Assembly (NCBI RefSeq): GCF_002846415.1
Contig: NZ_PJMX01000001.1
Location: 744,001 to 808,000, forward strand
Reading direction: 5' to 3'
DNA: 64,000 bases
From: Streptomyces sp. TLI_146
GTDB lineage: Bacteria > Actinomycetota > Actinomycetes > Streptomycetales > Streptomycetaceae
In this document: piece by piece, positions 41,197 to 50,641 of the stretch
How the letters are laid out: the number at the start of each line of letters is the position of its first letter
Position numbering within the stretch: the first letter of the stretch is position 1
Made by a program: the position numbers and the translations under genes
The notes under the pieces: generated by a model
Databases searched by the model: none
Seen by the model: the letters and a program-made list of their open reading frames with translations, nothing else
What the model was told of the DNA's origin: nothing

Positions 41197-44130
41197 TCAC
41201 GGCGACGATGGTCGCGCCGGCGCTTCCGTCTGGTTCATGTCGCCGATCATCTGCCACAGCCGCTGCGCCCGCCCTCGGTGCTGGTCCGCCAGGCGGTGGT
41301 CGCCGTCGGCGGCGTCCAGGTCGCCTATCAGTTGCCAGCACGTGGCCTCGTCCTGGCGGTCGCCGTGCCGGTGGAACAGATCCGCCGCGCGCTCCAGCGC
41401 CGGACTCGCCCGGTCCCGGTCGTGTTGACCGGCGTACACGCGGCCGACTTCCAGCAGCGTGTACGCGGCGCACCGTTCGTCGGCCAGTTCCTCGAAAGTG
41501 TCCAACGCCTGCCACAGGCAGCGCAGCGCCTGGTCCGGATCGCCGCGCCGGTCGTGCAGCCGACTGAACCGCCGCAGCACCACGGCCACGCGATGCCCGT
41601 CGCCCAGCGCCCTGGCCTGGGTCAAGGCCGCGTCGAACCAGAACTCCGCCTCGTCGAGTTCGCCCTGCATGAGCTTCATCACGGCCATGGAGCAGGACAG
41701 CTGCGCTTCGATGTGCCGGTCGCCCTCGCCGACCGCGATGGCCAGCGCGCGCTCGACGCGTGCGAGGGCTTCGTCGTCGCGGCCCTGTACCCGGCTGACC
41801 GTACTCAGCATGGCCATCGAAAGCGCCTCGCCCCGTTTGTCCCCACCGTCCTGGCACAGCCCGAGGGAGGACTCCAGGGCGCGAGTGGCCCGATCGAACT
41901 CGTCCTGGTAGATGTGCAGTTGGCCAAGACCGCGCAGCAGTACCGACGCGCCGCGCGCGTTGCCGGCGGCCTCGGCCACATCCAGCGCGAGCCGGTGGCC
42001 GTGCTGCCAGTCCTGATAGAGACACCGGTGGTCGTAGTAGGTCGCCGCGCCGGCCGCCAGCTCCCAGGCCAACTCGTCCAGGCCCCAGTCCGCGGCCAGT
42101 TTCACCACGCCGAGCAGGTTGTCGCGTTCGGTGTCGAACCAGCCGACCGGATCGGCCAGCAGCCGGTCCACGATCCCCTCGGGCAGCGACCGGCGCGGTG
42201 CCAAGCCGGGAGCGGCGGCCAACAGCCCGCCCGGCAGCCGATCGGTGCCGCGCCCGATCAGGTCAAGCCAGACGGACAGTACCCGGGTGATCGCGTCCCG
42301 CTTGTCCGCCATCGGCATCGAGGCCGCGATCTCCACCGCACAGGTCCTGATCAGGTCGTGCAGCCGATAGCGCGGCTCGCCGAGGGCGTCGGTGGCGGTC
42401 AGCCGGACCAGGCTGGCGTCGACGAGGGTGTCCAGCACTTCCTCGCCGTCCGAGCGGTCCAGCAGCGGACCGACCACCCAGCCGGGCAGGGTGTACGCGC
42501 CGAGCAGACCCAGCAGGCTCAGCGCGCGCACCGCGTCGGCCGACAGCAGCCGCAGGCTCAGCTCGACGCTGGCGCGCACGCTGAGGTCCCCGATCCGCAG
42601 CTCGGCCAGCCGCCGTGACTCATCCTCGATACGTTCCCGCAGCACCCGCAGCGACCAGGCCGGGCGGCCCGTGAGTTTGCCGCTGGCGATCCGGATCGCC
42701 AGCGGTAAGTTGCCGCAGCAGTCGAGGATCGCGTCGGCCTCCTCCGGTTCCCGCTCGACCCGCTGGCGGCCTACGATTCCGGTGAACAACTCCCGCGCCT
42801 CCGCCGGGCTCAGCACGTCCAGGTCGATGTGCCGAGCGCCGGGAAGTTGCGTCAGCAGAGTGCGGCTGGTGATCAACACGGCACAACCGTCGGCCGCGGG
42901 CAGCAGGGGCAGCACCTGATCGGCGTGACCGGCATCGTCCAGCACCACCAGCATGCGACGGTCGGCCAGCAACGACCGGTAGAGCGCGGCCCGCTCGGAC
43001 AGGCCGTTCGGGATCGCGCTGCCGGCGATCGAGAGCGCGCGCAGTGCCTCGGCCAGCATCAGCCCCGGGTCCCGCGGCTCGTCCGACGTCGCCGCGAGGT
43101 TGAGGTAGAGCTGGCCGTCGGGGAATGCGGCGCTCGCCAGCCGCGCGGCGTGCGTCACCAGGGAGGACTTGCCGACACCGGGACCGCCCACGATGACGGC
43201 CACCCGGGCTCGGTTCGACGCCGACCCGTCGAGCAGTCCGGCGATCTCGGCCAGTGCCTCGGTCCGGCCCACGAAGTCGGAGACGTCAAGCGGCAGTTGG
43301 CGCACCGGCATCGCCATGGCCGGCCGGGCGGCTGCCGCGCCAGGGCTCGCCGGTGGTGTGTCCGAGGGCCTGCTTGCCGGGCCCGGAGCCGCCAGGGTGG
43401 GATCGGCGGTGAGGATGCGCTGGTGCAGGGCCTGGAGCGGCGGGGTGGGATCGACCCCGAGTTCGTCGGCCAGTGTCCGCCGCAGCCGCTCGTACACCTG
43501 CAGCGCCTCGCCTTGTCGCCGGCACCGGTAGAGAGCGACCATCAGGTGTTCGGCGACATACTCGTCGTAGGGGTGCTCGCGGAGCAGAGCGGTCAGCTCC
43601 TCGATGACCTCGCGATGACGCCCCAGGTCGAGTTCGATGGACAGGCACTGTTTGTGCGTGGCCGCGCGTTTCTCGTTCAGCCGTGCCGCATCGATCTCCA
43701 GGGCCCGGCTGGACACGTCGGCCAGGGCGTTTCCCCGCCAGCAGGCCAGCGCCCGCCGCAGCGCGGCAGCCGTATCGACCGGGGCCGTGTGCTGTTCGGC
43801 GAGGTACCGCTCGTGGTCGAACTCCAGCAGGTCGAGCTGGTGCCGTGCCAGGTGGATCTCGTAGCCGCCGCGCCGGGTGCTGATCACGGAGCCGGGCGCT
43901 CCGCATGCCACGAGGTTGCGGCGCAGCCCGGAGACAGCGTCCTGGACCTGACGGACCGCAGTGGCGGGCACGTTCTTGTCCCACATCACGTCGACGAGCC
44001 GTTCCATGGCGACGACGTTGTTGGCGTCGATCAGGAGCGCTGCCAGCATCTTGGCCTGTCTCGGCCCGTTGAACCGGACCGTGTGTCCGGTGATCTGGGC
44101 GTGTAACGGCCCCAGCACGCCGAATCTCAT
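41197..44130 (-). CDS. AfsR-like SARP regulator (BTAD, NB-ARC and TPR domains)
   Basis: 977 residues. The N-terminus is an OmpR-type winged helix (MRFGVLGPLHAQITGHTVRF, QVQDAVSGLRRNL, STRRGGYEIHL). A bacterial transcriptional activation domain follows (LDLLEFDHERYLAEQ, CWRGNALADV, EELTALLREHPYDEYVAEHL). An NB-ARC ATPase comes next, with Walker A GGPGVGKSS and Walker B MLVVLDDAGH, and about six TPRs complete the chain. This is the AfsR architecture of antibiotic-pathway activators. No biosynthetic cluster flanks it in this window, so it is an orphan here. ATG 44130 has a GGGGG stretch upstream. Target genes may be distant. Confidence 0.9.
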   Translation of the reverse strand: MRFGVLGPLHAQITGHTVRFNGPRQAKMLAALLIDANNVVAMERLVDVMWDKNVPATAVRQVQDAVSGLRRNLVACGAPGSVISTRRGGYEIHLARHQLDLLEFDHERYLAEQHTAPVDTAAALRRALACWRGNALADVSSRALEIDAARLNEKRAATHKQCLSIELDLGRHREVIEELTALLREHPYDEYVAEHLMVALYRCRRQGEALQVYERLRRTLADELGVDPTPPLQALHQRILTADPTLAAPGPASRPSDTPPASPGAAAARPAMAMPVRQLPLDVSDFVGRTEALAEIAGLLDGSASNRARVAVIVGGPGVGKSSLVTHAARLASAAFPDGQLYLNLAATSDEPRDPGLMLAEALRALSIAGSAIPNGLSERAALYRSLLADRRMLVVLDDAGHADQVLPLLPAADGCAVLITSRTLLTQLPGARHIDLDVLSPAEARELFTGIVGRQRVEREPEEADAILDCCGNLPLAIRIASGKLTGRPAWSLRVLRERIEDESRRLAELRIGDLSVRASVELSLRLLSADAVRALSLLGLLGAYTLPGWVVGPLLDRSDGEEVLDTLVDASLVRLTATDALGEPRYRLHDLIRTCAVEIAASMPMADKRDAITRVLSVWLDLIGRGTDRLPGGLLAAAPGLAPRRSLPEGIVDRLLADPVGWFDTERDNLLGVVKLAADWGLDELAWELAAGAATYYDHRCLYQDWQHGHRLALDVAEAAGNARGASVLLRGLGQLHIYQDEFDRATRALESSLGLCQDGGDKRGEALSMAMLSTVSRVQGRDDEALARVERALAIAVGEGDRHIEAQLSCSMAVMKLMQGELDEAEFWFDAALTQARALGDGHRVAVVLRRFSRLHDRRGDPDQALRCLWQALDTFEELADERCAAYTLLEVGRVYAGQHDRDRASPALERAADLFHRHGDRQDEATCWQLIGDLDAADGDHRLADQHRGRAQRLWQMIGDMNQTEAPARPSSP

Positions 44131-44457
44131 GCATCCCCCGGCACCTGAAGTTTGCGCCGCCCCCTGGCTGACCTCACGTCAGGACGAATCTAGGACGACC
44201 GACGGACCCACGTCCATAGCCTCACCGTAGCGGGGCTCACGGCACGGCGGGTGCGCACCTACGTCCGGCCACCGCAATCGGCGGAACAGGCCGCGGCCGC
44301 CGCCAGTACAGCTGTGGCGGGCCGGGCGCGACGAACAGGGCGATGTCGGCGGCAGGCCTGTGCGTCACGAGCAGAGGGAATGGGGGCTGTCCAGGGGCCT
44401 ACCGGAGCGCGGGGCCCCCGGACTCGCCGGTGCGCGGTGTCCGCAGCGGACGCCGAC
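44131..44457. other. Intergenic region between the SARP gene and a gyrB relic
   Basis: 327 bases. A short palindrome CTGAC/GTCAG lies near 44173-44187, about 45-60 bases before the SARP start. Otherwise no feature is recognised. Confidence 0.35.
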
Positions 44458-44775
44458 TCAGATGTCGAGGAAGCGGACGTCCTTGGCGTTGCGTTGGATG
44501 AACGAGCGCCGTGCCTCGACGTCCTCGCCCATCAGTACCGAGAACAGGTCGTCGGCCTGGGCCGCGTCGTCCAGGGTCACCTGGCCCAGGACGCGGTGCG
44601 CCCCACTTGATCTTGTAGAGCGACGGGCGCCACAGGTACAAACTTCTTGTCCCGGGCATACCGGTTGACGACCGCCGTCAGAGCGGTCCGGAAGCCTTCT
44701 TCGTGGGTTCCGCCGTCGTGAGTGCGGATCGCGTTCGCGTACGAGTACACGCTCTCGGCGTACTGGCCATTGCAT
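44458..44775 (-). pseudogene. Fragment of a DNA gyrase/topoisomerase IV subunit B gene
   Basis: Three pieces of GyrB/ParE are strung together in changing frames: [20 protein letters not shown] with [16 protein letters not shown] (transducer region), then LYKIKWG (TOPRIM end), then [20 protein letters not shown] with [20 protein letters not shown] and LDI-stop (the exact GyrB C-terminus). The native stop codon is kept but roughly three quarters of the gene, including the ATPase core, is deleted. It is a relic of an extra copy, for example from a self-resistance gyrB or a rearrangement. It cannot be functional. Confidence 0.8.
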
Positions 44776-44989
44776 CGCGATCTCCAGTTTCGGCGCGGAC
44801 GGCACCGGCGTCTTCCACGTCGACGACGAGCACGACGGCCGCAAGGTCAAGGCGCGCTTCATCTGGTCCGGCATCACCGCCGACCGCGCCCACTGGGAGC
44901 AGGCGTTCTCCCTCGACGACGGACAGACCTGGATCACCAACTGGCACATGGGCTTCACTCGGCGCGCGGCCACAGACCGCCTCGCATAA
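44773..44989 (+). pseudogene. 5'-truncated DUF1579-type gene fragment
   Basis: Plus-strand frame without a start: [20 protein letters not shown], then [20 protein letters not shown], then [20 protein letters not shown], ending at TAA 44987. These are the C-terminal ~70 residues of DUF1579-type lipocalin-like proteins. Its 5' end stops exactly where the opposite-strand gyrB fragment begins, marking a rearrangement junction near 44775. Confidence 0.65.
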
Positions 44990-45057
44990 CCGCGGCGGCG
45001 ACGTCTACGGGGCCTCCTCGCCATCGTCACGGCGCGACCCGGCCAAACGCCTGAGCG

Positions 45058-45086
45058 CCGCAGTCGGCGATCCCCGCCGACTGCGG
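45058..45086 (+). terminator. Perfect hairpin after the DUF1579-type fragment
   Basis: 12-bp arms CCGCAGTCGGCG (45058-45069) and CGCCGACTGCGG (45075-45086), five-base loop. It lies 69 bases after the fragment's stop, probably the old terminator of that gene. The following 260 bases up to 45350 show no gene. Confidence 0.65.
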
Positions 45087-45350
45087 GGCTCAGCCACATC
45101 TGGTGCGTCGCGTCGCCATGACACCGGGCCTCGGACGGGTGCCGGGATGTTCCGGCCGCGATGGCCCGCCTTCGGCCGCCGACCGGTCAGGCTCGCGCAG
45201 GCACTCTGGCGTCACACCTGCCCACGGCCCTACCGTGGCACGGGGACACATCCGCACCACAGTTCGTACCGTTTGTCATGGACGCGCCATTCCCTGCCCT
45301 GTCATTCACCACACCCCGTGACCTTGATGACTCCCGGCAAGAGGTGAGCC

Positions 45351-47387
45351 ATGTTCGTGCACCGCAGACGCCCGCATCGACCCCGTCGACTGCGCCGACC
45401 CAGTGTCGTCATCCTGCTCCTCGGATTAGTCGCAGCCGTCGCAGCCGGGCCCGCCCGGGCTACGCCGGATACCGCGCCCTGGGGCGCGCCCCTGGTCCGG
45501 CCGCTCGACCCTCAGCACTGGCGCAACCCCGACGACATGACCTGGGCCGAATACCGCTCCGTCCCGGGCACGGACTGGGCCAACCCCAACCGCCAGCCCA
45601 CTCAGCGCAAGTTCAAAGGCGCCCTCGTCCTGCTGGACTACTCCGACGAGGACTTCTCGGTCACCAAGCCCGCCGGCGCCGCCAAATTCGGCAATCCGCT
45701 GCCCAGCGCGGCCGGCATCCCCCGCGCCCAGGTCCCCAAGTTCTACGAGGACTTCCTCAACAAGCCCGGCACGCTCAACCACGGCCACACCATCAACGAG
45801 TACTGGATGGAGGATTCCGGCGGCCGCTTCGGAGTTGGCCTGACCGCCTTCGGCGCCTACCGTATGCCGGGCAAGTCCTACCAGTACGGCATCGAGCCCG
45901 GCATGAACCCCGACGCCTGCCCCGTGGGCGCGACCTGCGGCAAGGACATCCGCGCCGACGGCAAACGGGCCTGGGTCGCCGACGTGGGCGCCGGCAAGGC
46001 CGCCGAGTTCGACTTCGTCTTCTACCTCATGGCCGGGGTGGACGAGTCCTCCGCCTGGCAGGAGTTCGGACAGATGAAGTTCGCCTCCGCCCAGGACGTA
46101 CCGGCCGCCTGGGGACCCCCCTCCCCCATCGCCTCCGGACTGAACGCGGCACGGACCCGCTATGTGCCGTGGACGTCCTGGCAGGCGGCCGCCCGTATCT
46201 GGCCCAACGCCGCAAACGGCTCCTCCACCCAGGCCGAGAGCTCCGGCATGGCCACCTTCGCCCATGAACTCAGCCACATCCTGGGCATCGGCGACAACTA
46301 CAACAACCCCTACGGGACGCCGCTCAGCCGCTCCTACACCGGCATCTGGGGCATGCTCTCGCGCGGCACGTTCAACGGCCCCGGCGGACCGCACACCCGC
46401 TGGCAGATACCCGCCACCGCGGGCGGCTCGATGGGCGCCCAGCACGTCCTGCGCGACAAGCTCAAGCTCGGCATGGTCGACGAGAGGAACGTCCTGCGAC
46501 TGGACCGCGATGCCCTCAAGAACTCCGGCCCCGTCGTCGCCCGTGTCACCGCCCGCTCCGCCCCGCCCGGAGAGAAAGGGCTGACCGGCGTCAACATCAC
46601 CATGGCCCGCGACCTGTCCCCGGCCTGCGACCGGGCCACCGACCCGCTGTGCGACGGCGGCGGCTACGACAACTACACCGTCGAGGTCGTCGACCGCATG
46701 GGCATGGACTCCTTCACCCCGGACAGCGGCGTCCTCCTCAGCAAGACCAAGAACGCCGACCGCGCGCCGTTCGCCTGGGTGATCGACGCCCACCCCGAAG
46801 ACATCAACCTGGTGGACTTCATCCGCCCCGACGGCACGCCACAGAAGATCACGATGGGCGACTACCGGCAGCTCAGCGACGCGCTCTTCCACGCGGGGGC
46901 CAACTCCGGCAGCTCGTACGAGTACGTCGACCAGGCCAACCGGCTGCACTTCTACGTCCTCAACGTGCGACGCGACACCACCGGCGTGCTCTCGTACGAC
47001 ATCGGCATCAAGTCCCTGGACGGAGTCGGCCCGCAGACCCGCGCGGTCGCCCTCAGCAAGGGCTCCGTCACGAGCGCGCCCGCCCCGGGCCGGGCCGAGT
47101 GCACCTTCAGCCTCACCAACACCGGGCAGCCCGACCCGCGCAACCAGCCGCACCTGTCCTCCGACATCTACCGCCTGACCGCCACCACCTCGGCGCGTGG
47201 CTGGTCGGCCTGGCTCCCCAACCGCCTCGCCGTCGCGGCCGCCGGCACCTCCGTCCCCGTCGACGTCGCCGTCACCGCCAAGCCGGACGCCGAACGCACG
47301 GGCGCCGTCATCCTCACCGCCCGCTCGGAGAGCGACCCGACCAAAACAGCCCAGGCCACCTGCGCACTACCGAAACCGGCCAGGTGA
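45351..47387 (+). CDS. Secreted zinc metalloprotease (M6-like)
   Basis: 678 residues. A basic start (MFVHRRRPHRPRRLRRP) and a hydrophobic core (VVILLLGLVAAVAAGPARA) form the signal peptide. The zinc site is HELSHILGIGD (HExxHxxGxxD) at about residue 305, a metzincin-type motif as in the M6 (immune inhibitor A-like) group. The upstream TINEYWMEDSGGRFGVGLTA segment is also typical. The C-terminal ~200 residues are beta-rich and end in an NEW3-like domain (ECTFSLTNTGQP, RLTATTSARGWSAWLPNRLA, VPVDVAVTAKPDAERTGAV). It would degrade extracellular protein. AAGAGGTGAG precedes ATG 45351. Confidence 0.82.
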   Translation: MFVHRRRPHRPRRLRRPSVVILLLGLVAAVAAGPARATPDTAPWGAPLVRPLDPQHWRNPDDMTWAEYRSVPGTDWANPNRQPTQRKFKGALVLLDYSDEDFSVTKPAGAAKFGNPLPSAAGIPRAQVPKFYEDFLNKPGTLNHGHTINEYWMEDSGGRFGVGLTAFGAYRMPGKSYQYGIEPGMNPDACPVGATCGKDIRADGKRAWVADVGAGKAAEFDFVFYLMAGVDESSAWQEFGQMKFASAQDVPAAWGPPSPIASGLNAARTRYVPWTSWQAAARIWPNAANGSSTQAESSGMATFAHELSHILGIGDNYNNPYGTPLSRSYTGIWGMLSRGTFNGPGGPHTRWQIPATAGGSMGAQHVLRDKLKLGMVDERNVLRLDRDALKNSGPVVARVTARSAPPGEKGLTGVNITMARDLSPACDRATDPLCDGGGYDNYTVEVVDRMGMDSFTPDSGVLLSKTKNADRAPFAWVIDAHPEDINLVDFIRPDGTPQKITMGDYRQLSDALFHAGANSGSSYEYVDQANRLHFYVLNVRRDTTGVLSYDIGIKSLDGVGPQTRAVALSKGSVTSAPAPGRAECTFSLTNTGQPDPRNQPHLSSDIYRLTATTSARGWSAWLPNRLAVAAAGTSVPVDVAVTAKPDAERTGAVILTARSESDPTKTAQATCALPKPAR

Positions 47388-47407
47388 CTTCTCCCGCACA
47401 GGGGCGT

Positions 47408-47442
47408 GGGGCGACCGGGCCGGATGCGGCCCGATCCGCCCC
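47408..47442 (+). terminator. Bulged hairpin after the metalloprotease
   Basis: Outer GGGGCG/CGCCCC and inner CGGGCC/GGCCCG stems form one bulged hairpin, 21 bases after the stop. Confidence 0.45.
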
Positions 47443-47564
47443 ACGTCCGCCCACGTCGCCCCAACCGCAAGGGGCCGCAGGCGAGTTGAGGTCCCACGGC
47501 TGCGATGTCAGTCCGCTGAAGTATCCTTCCGGCCACCGCACACCGACTGGGAGGATCCAGAGAA

Positions 47565-49073
47565 TTGACCGGCCTGTCTGCTTTCCCGCTGCCCTTTCGC
47601 GCATCCCGTTCGCTGTCGTTCGCGACACCTCGAACGCTGCGGGAGCTTCAGATGATGCAGTGCAGCTCACACATCCGGGCGAAGCCGGGTTGGTTCGACA
47701 AGATGAACGACGCTGAAATCGTCGCCAGGTGGACGCAGGAAGCTGTTGCCCAAGGCCTCACCGAAGCACAGGTCCGTTACGTCCTTGCCGAACTCGTGCA
47801 TTACGCCGCGCTCCGGGACGGACGGACAGGCGTCGAGGTGTCCGCCGTCGACGGGGTGTGGCAGTCGGACACCCTGGTCGACGAGAAGCTCAGATCCCGG
47901 CTGCGTGAGGCGGTTCAGGTTCTGGAACAGGTCCCCGACGCGGAGAAGGACTGGCATCCCGGATCGGACAGCCAGGTGCTGGATCTGGTCCATCCCTCAC
48001 TCTTCTGCCTGGTGAGAGAGGCGAGTGGCGCGCCCGAGCGGGCTTGGGAGAACCCGACGGACCACTATTCGCAGCACGAATTCTCGGAGAAGTTCCAATG
48101 GCTGCCCACGGAGGTCGACGTCAGTGACGACGGCGATGTCTCCTTCCGTTCGTACGTCAACAACGTGCACCCCGAGCATCACCGTGAACTGGCCGCTGTC
48201 CTACCGGATGTGTTCGCACGCCTGCGCCCGCTGCTGGAGAACGTACTCACCGATCTGCGCCATCCGCGGCCCCCGCGGATCGAGGCCGATCCTTACGGAT
48301 GGTACGACTCGGAGCCGGAGTATCCGGACAAGTCCTCCTACAGTGATGACGAGGCCTACGCGGAGGCCCGTCGTGTGTGGGAACAGGCCCAGGACGACTG
48401 GTGGGAGAACCGCCGCCCGCTCATCCCGGACGCCCCGGCCTTCACCCCGCCCGAGGTGCCCGACGCATCCGCCCGCGTCGACCTGCGCGGTCGCCGTCTC
48501 CAGGTGATCGTCAAGCTCGCCACCATTCACCTCACCCCGGACAAGCCCGAGTACGCCGGCGGTTCCTGGCACGTCGAGGGGATGCTGAACGAGCGGATCG
48601 TCTCGACCGGCATCTACTACTGGGACAGCGAGAACATCACCGAAAGCCGGCTCGGCTTCCGAGCGGCACTCGACGACCCGGACTACGAACAGAACGACGA
48701 CAACGGCATGCGTGAGGTCTACGGCCTGGAGAACGAGGACGCACTGAATCAGATACTGGGATCGGCATCGACCCCAGCGGGCCGCTGCCTGGCGTTCCCG
48801 AACATCCTGCAACACCGCGTCGACTCGTTCCGCCTCACGGACCCCACCCGTCCGGGATATCGCAAGATTCTGGCGTTCTTCCTGGTCGACCCGTCGGAAA
48901 GGATCGTCTCGACAGCCGATGTGCCACCGCAACAACCGTGGTCCGACACCTCGACCATGACGCTCGAACAGGCAAAGAACTACCGCGAACAACTCATGCA
49001 GGAACGCAAGTTCTTCGTCGACGAACACAACGAGCAGGTCTACGAACGAGAATTCTCCCTCTGCGAGCACTGA
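47565..49073 (+). CDS. DUF4246 family protein, 2OG-Fe(II) oxygenase-like
   Basis: 502 residues. The C-terminal half contains SWHVEGMLNERIVSTGIYYW then DSENITESRLGFR and later FPNILQHRVDSFRLTD with RPGYRKILAFFLVDP. The H-x-E, distal H and R are spaced like the iron and 2-oxoglutarate ligands of the double-stranded beta-helix oxygenases, which fits the DUF4246 family known mainly from fungi and actinomycetes. The N-terminal half is helical and acidic. The reaction and substrate are unknown. The start at TTG 47565 has GGAGG about ten bases upstream; ATG 47652 or 47655 are alternatives. The cytoplasmic location is inferred from the lack of a signal. Confidence 0.7.
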   Translation: MTGLSAFPLPFRASRSLSFATPRTLRELQMMQCSSHIRAKPGWFDKMNDAEIVARWTQEAVAQGLTEAQVRYVLAELVHYAALRDGRTGVEVSAVDGVWQSDTLVDEKLRSRLREAVQVLEQVPDAEKDWHPGSDSQVLDLVHPSLFCLVREASGAPERAWENPTDHYSQHEFSEKFQWLPTEVDVSDDGDVSFRSYVNNVHPEHHRELAAVLPDVFARLRPLLENVLTDLRHPRPPRIEADPYGWYDSEPEYPDKSSYSDDEAYAEARRVWEQAQDDWWENRRPLIPDAPAFTPPEVPDASARVDLRGRRLQVIVKLATIHLTPDKPEYAGGSWHVEGMLNERIVSTGIYYWDSENITESRLGFRAALDDPDYEQNDDNGMREVYGLENEDALNQILGSASTPAGRCLAFPNILQHRVDSFRLTDPTRPGYRKILAFFLVDPSERIVSTADVPPQQPWSDTSTMTLEQAKNYREQLMQERKFFVDEHNEQVYEREFSLCEH

Positions 49074-49216
49074 ACCTCATCCTTCGAGGGCGCGCCCTGC
49101 CTGCTCCTGGACTACGTCGGCCAGAGAGCCTGATCTTGTCAGACACCCTTTCCTGCCAGGGCATCCCGACTACGCTTGCCATGATCACGGCCAAGATCGA
49201 GCGAGGGGGGACACCC

Positions 49217-49582
49217 ATGCCGTACGAGACCGGCGCGAGAGTGAAGCTGGCCAAGGATGTGCAGGTCACCACACACGACACAGCGTTCAGGGTCGGCTTC
49301 CCCGGTCCCCTGTTCCTGGCCGAGGGCCTGGGTGGCGTCGTCACGGGCTCGGCGAAGGAAGCCGGCGGCTTCGCCCAGGAGCAGGCCGCGCTCCTCGATG
49401 AGCAAATACGCATTGCTCGGCTCACGAGCAACGCGGCCGGCATGATCGAGCAGATCCGTCAGCAGGTCTTCGGGCCTGGAGCATACGACGCCGGAGCCGG
49501 CGCTCAGATCAGATACCGGGTGCGCTTCGAGAACGGGTTTGTTCTCGACGGTCTTGGAGAAGACTCGCTGACCAAAGCCTGA
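49217..49582 (+). CDS. Conserved-looking small hypothetical protein
   Basis: 121 residues from ATG 49217, which follows GAGGGGGG. The N-terminus MPYETGARVKLAKDVQVTTH and the C-terminus IRYRVRFENGFVLDGLGEDSL look like two beta hairpins of an SH3-like barrel. A helical middle (KEAGGFAQEQAALLDEQIRI, ARLTSNAAGMIEQIRQ) separates them. I do not recognise the family. It lies 143 bases after the DUF4246 gene on the same strand and may be co-transcribed. It is closed by the strong hairpin at 49651. Confidence 0.6.
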   Translation: MPYETGARVKLAKDVQVTTHDTAFRVGFPGPLFLAEGLGGVVTGSAKEAGGFAQEQAALLDEQIRIARLTSNAAGMIEQIRQQVFGPGAYDAGAGAQIRYRVRFENGFVLDGLGEDSLTKA

Positions 49583-49650
49583 GTATGGTGCCGGCCGGTC
49601 GAGCCCCGGGTGGGCGCGCGGGCAAGGGGGCGGGCGCGCGAAGTAGCGCA

Positions 49651-49683
49651 CGGTGGCCGGTGAAGGAACCTCACCGGCCACCG
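49651..49683. terminator. Shared hairpin between a small hypothetical gene and the TPR gene
   Basis: Perfect 13-bp arms CGGTGGCCGGTGA (49651-49663) and TCACCGGCCACCG (49671-49683), seven-base loop, between convergent stops. A second stem, CCGAGCTG/CAGCTCGG (49681-49709), overlaps the TPR gene's end. Confidence 0.75.
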
Positions 49684-49700
49684 AGCTGGTGCTGCCCTGT

Positions 49701-50471
49701 TCAGCTCGGGTAGGCGATCGAACCCAGCGGCGGGCAGGGGATGATCACGGTGTCGGCGCCGGGGCGTTCGACGAAAGCCCGGGCCGCGGCGGCCTGCTGG
49801 CGGCGGGAGTCCAGGTCGTCTGCGTCCCAGGCGTCGCGTCTGGCACGGGGGTAGTCCCAGGTGTCGTCGATGAGACTGAGGCTGGTATTCCCGGCACTGC
49901 GCTGGAACTCCGCCTTTATAACGGCCTGTTGGAGTGCGGTCTGGGTCGCGGCGAGATCGATGCGGGTGATCAGGACTCCGGGGGTGTTCGGTTCGCGGGT
50001 CGGCATGGGGGCCTGCGGGAGCGATGACACCCCGGTGTCGAGGCGGCCGAGGTTGTCGACGGCCATCTGCTGGGCGGCCTTCGACATGATCTGCATTTCC
50101 TGGTGCAGCCAGAAGAACTCGTCGAGGTCGGCCTGGGTGATGCGCATTCGCTGGTACAGGGCCTGGAAGCGGGGATCGTGATGCAGCGGGCGTATGGGGG
50201 CGACGTGGAGCGCCACGCAGTCGTTGAAGCCGAAGGACACCGCGGCCTCGTAGTGGAGGATGGCCTGTTCCATCTGCCCCTGCACGCATGCCAGATCACC
50301 GAGGGTCGCCCGGCCCGCGGCGGCGAGCCACGAACCGTCCGGGCCCAGCGCCGTGGCACGCTCGACGACGTCATGGAGGCCCCTGGTACCCGCCACAGCG
50401 GGCCCCTTGACCATGAGCTCCACCAGTACTTCATGAAGACGGGTGGCCAGTGAGTTGACGGTGTCGACCAT
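49701..50471 (-). CDS. TPR end-of-group domain protein
   Basis: 256 residues from ATG 50471 (AGGAG just upstream). The N-terminal half is helical with GPDGSWLAAAGRATLGDLAC, EQAILHYEAAVSFGFNDCVA and APIRPLHHDPRFQALYQRM, the pattern of TPR end-of-group modules. The C-terminal half (VLITRIDLAATQTALQQAVI, SLSLIDDTWDYPRARRDAW) is mixed alpha/beta with no known fold. Such proteins sit next to STAND or NACHT NTPases in actinomycetes, and here a decayed NACHT gene lies just upstream on the same strand. The function is unknown. Confidence 0.6.
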   Translation of the reverse strand: MVDTVNSLATRLHEVLVELMVKGPAVAGTRGLHDVVERATALGPDGSWLAAAGRATLGDLACVQGQMEQAILHYEAAVSFGFNDCVALHVAPIRPLHHDPRFQALYQRMRITQADLDEFFWLHQEMQIMSKAAQQMAVDNLGRLDTGVSSLPQAPMPTREPNTPGVLITRIDLAATQTALQQAVIKAEFQRSAGNTSLSLIDDTWDYPRARRDAWDADDLDSRRQQAAAARAFVERPGADTVIIPCPPLGSIAYPS

Positions 50472-50641
50472 GGATCTCCTCGGACCTCGGTGGTGAAGAG
50501 CGCAGGGGCGCTGGGTTTGTGGCAACCCTGTGGAGATGACGGTCGGAGGACGTGAGAGGTTCCCGGATCGGGAACGACGACCCCGCCCCCATCGAACGAC
50601 AGCTGCGGACAGGCGAAAAGCAGAGGCGAACCCCGCTGGCG

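Noticed and set aside
41197..44130. Secondary-metabolite gene cluster around the SARP gene
   Set aside because: Neighbours are a VCBS protein, a gyrB relic and a metalloprotease; no synthase or carrier protein is present.
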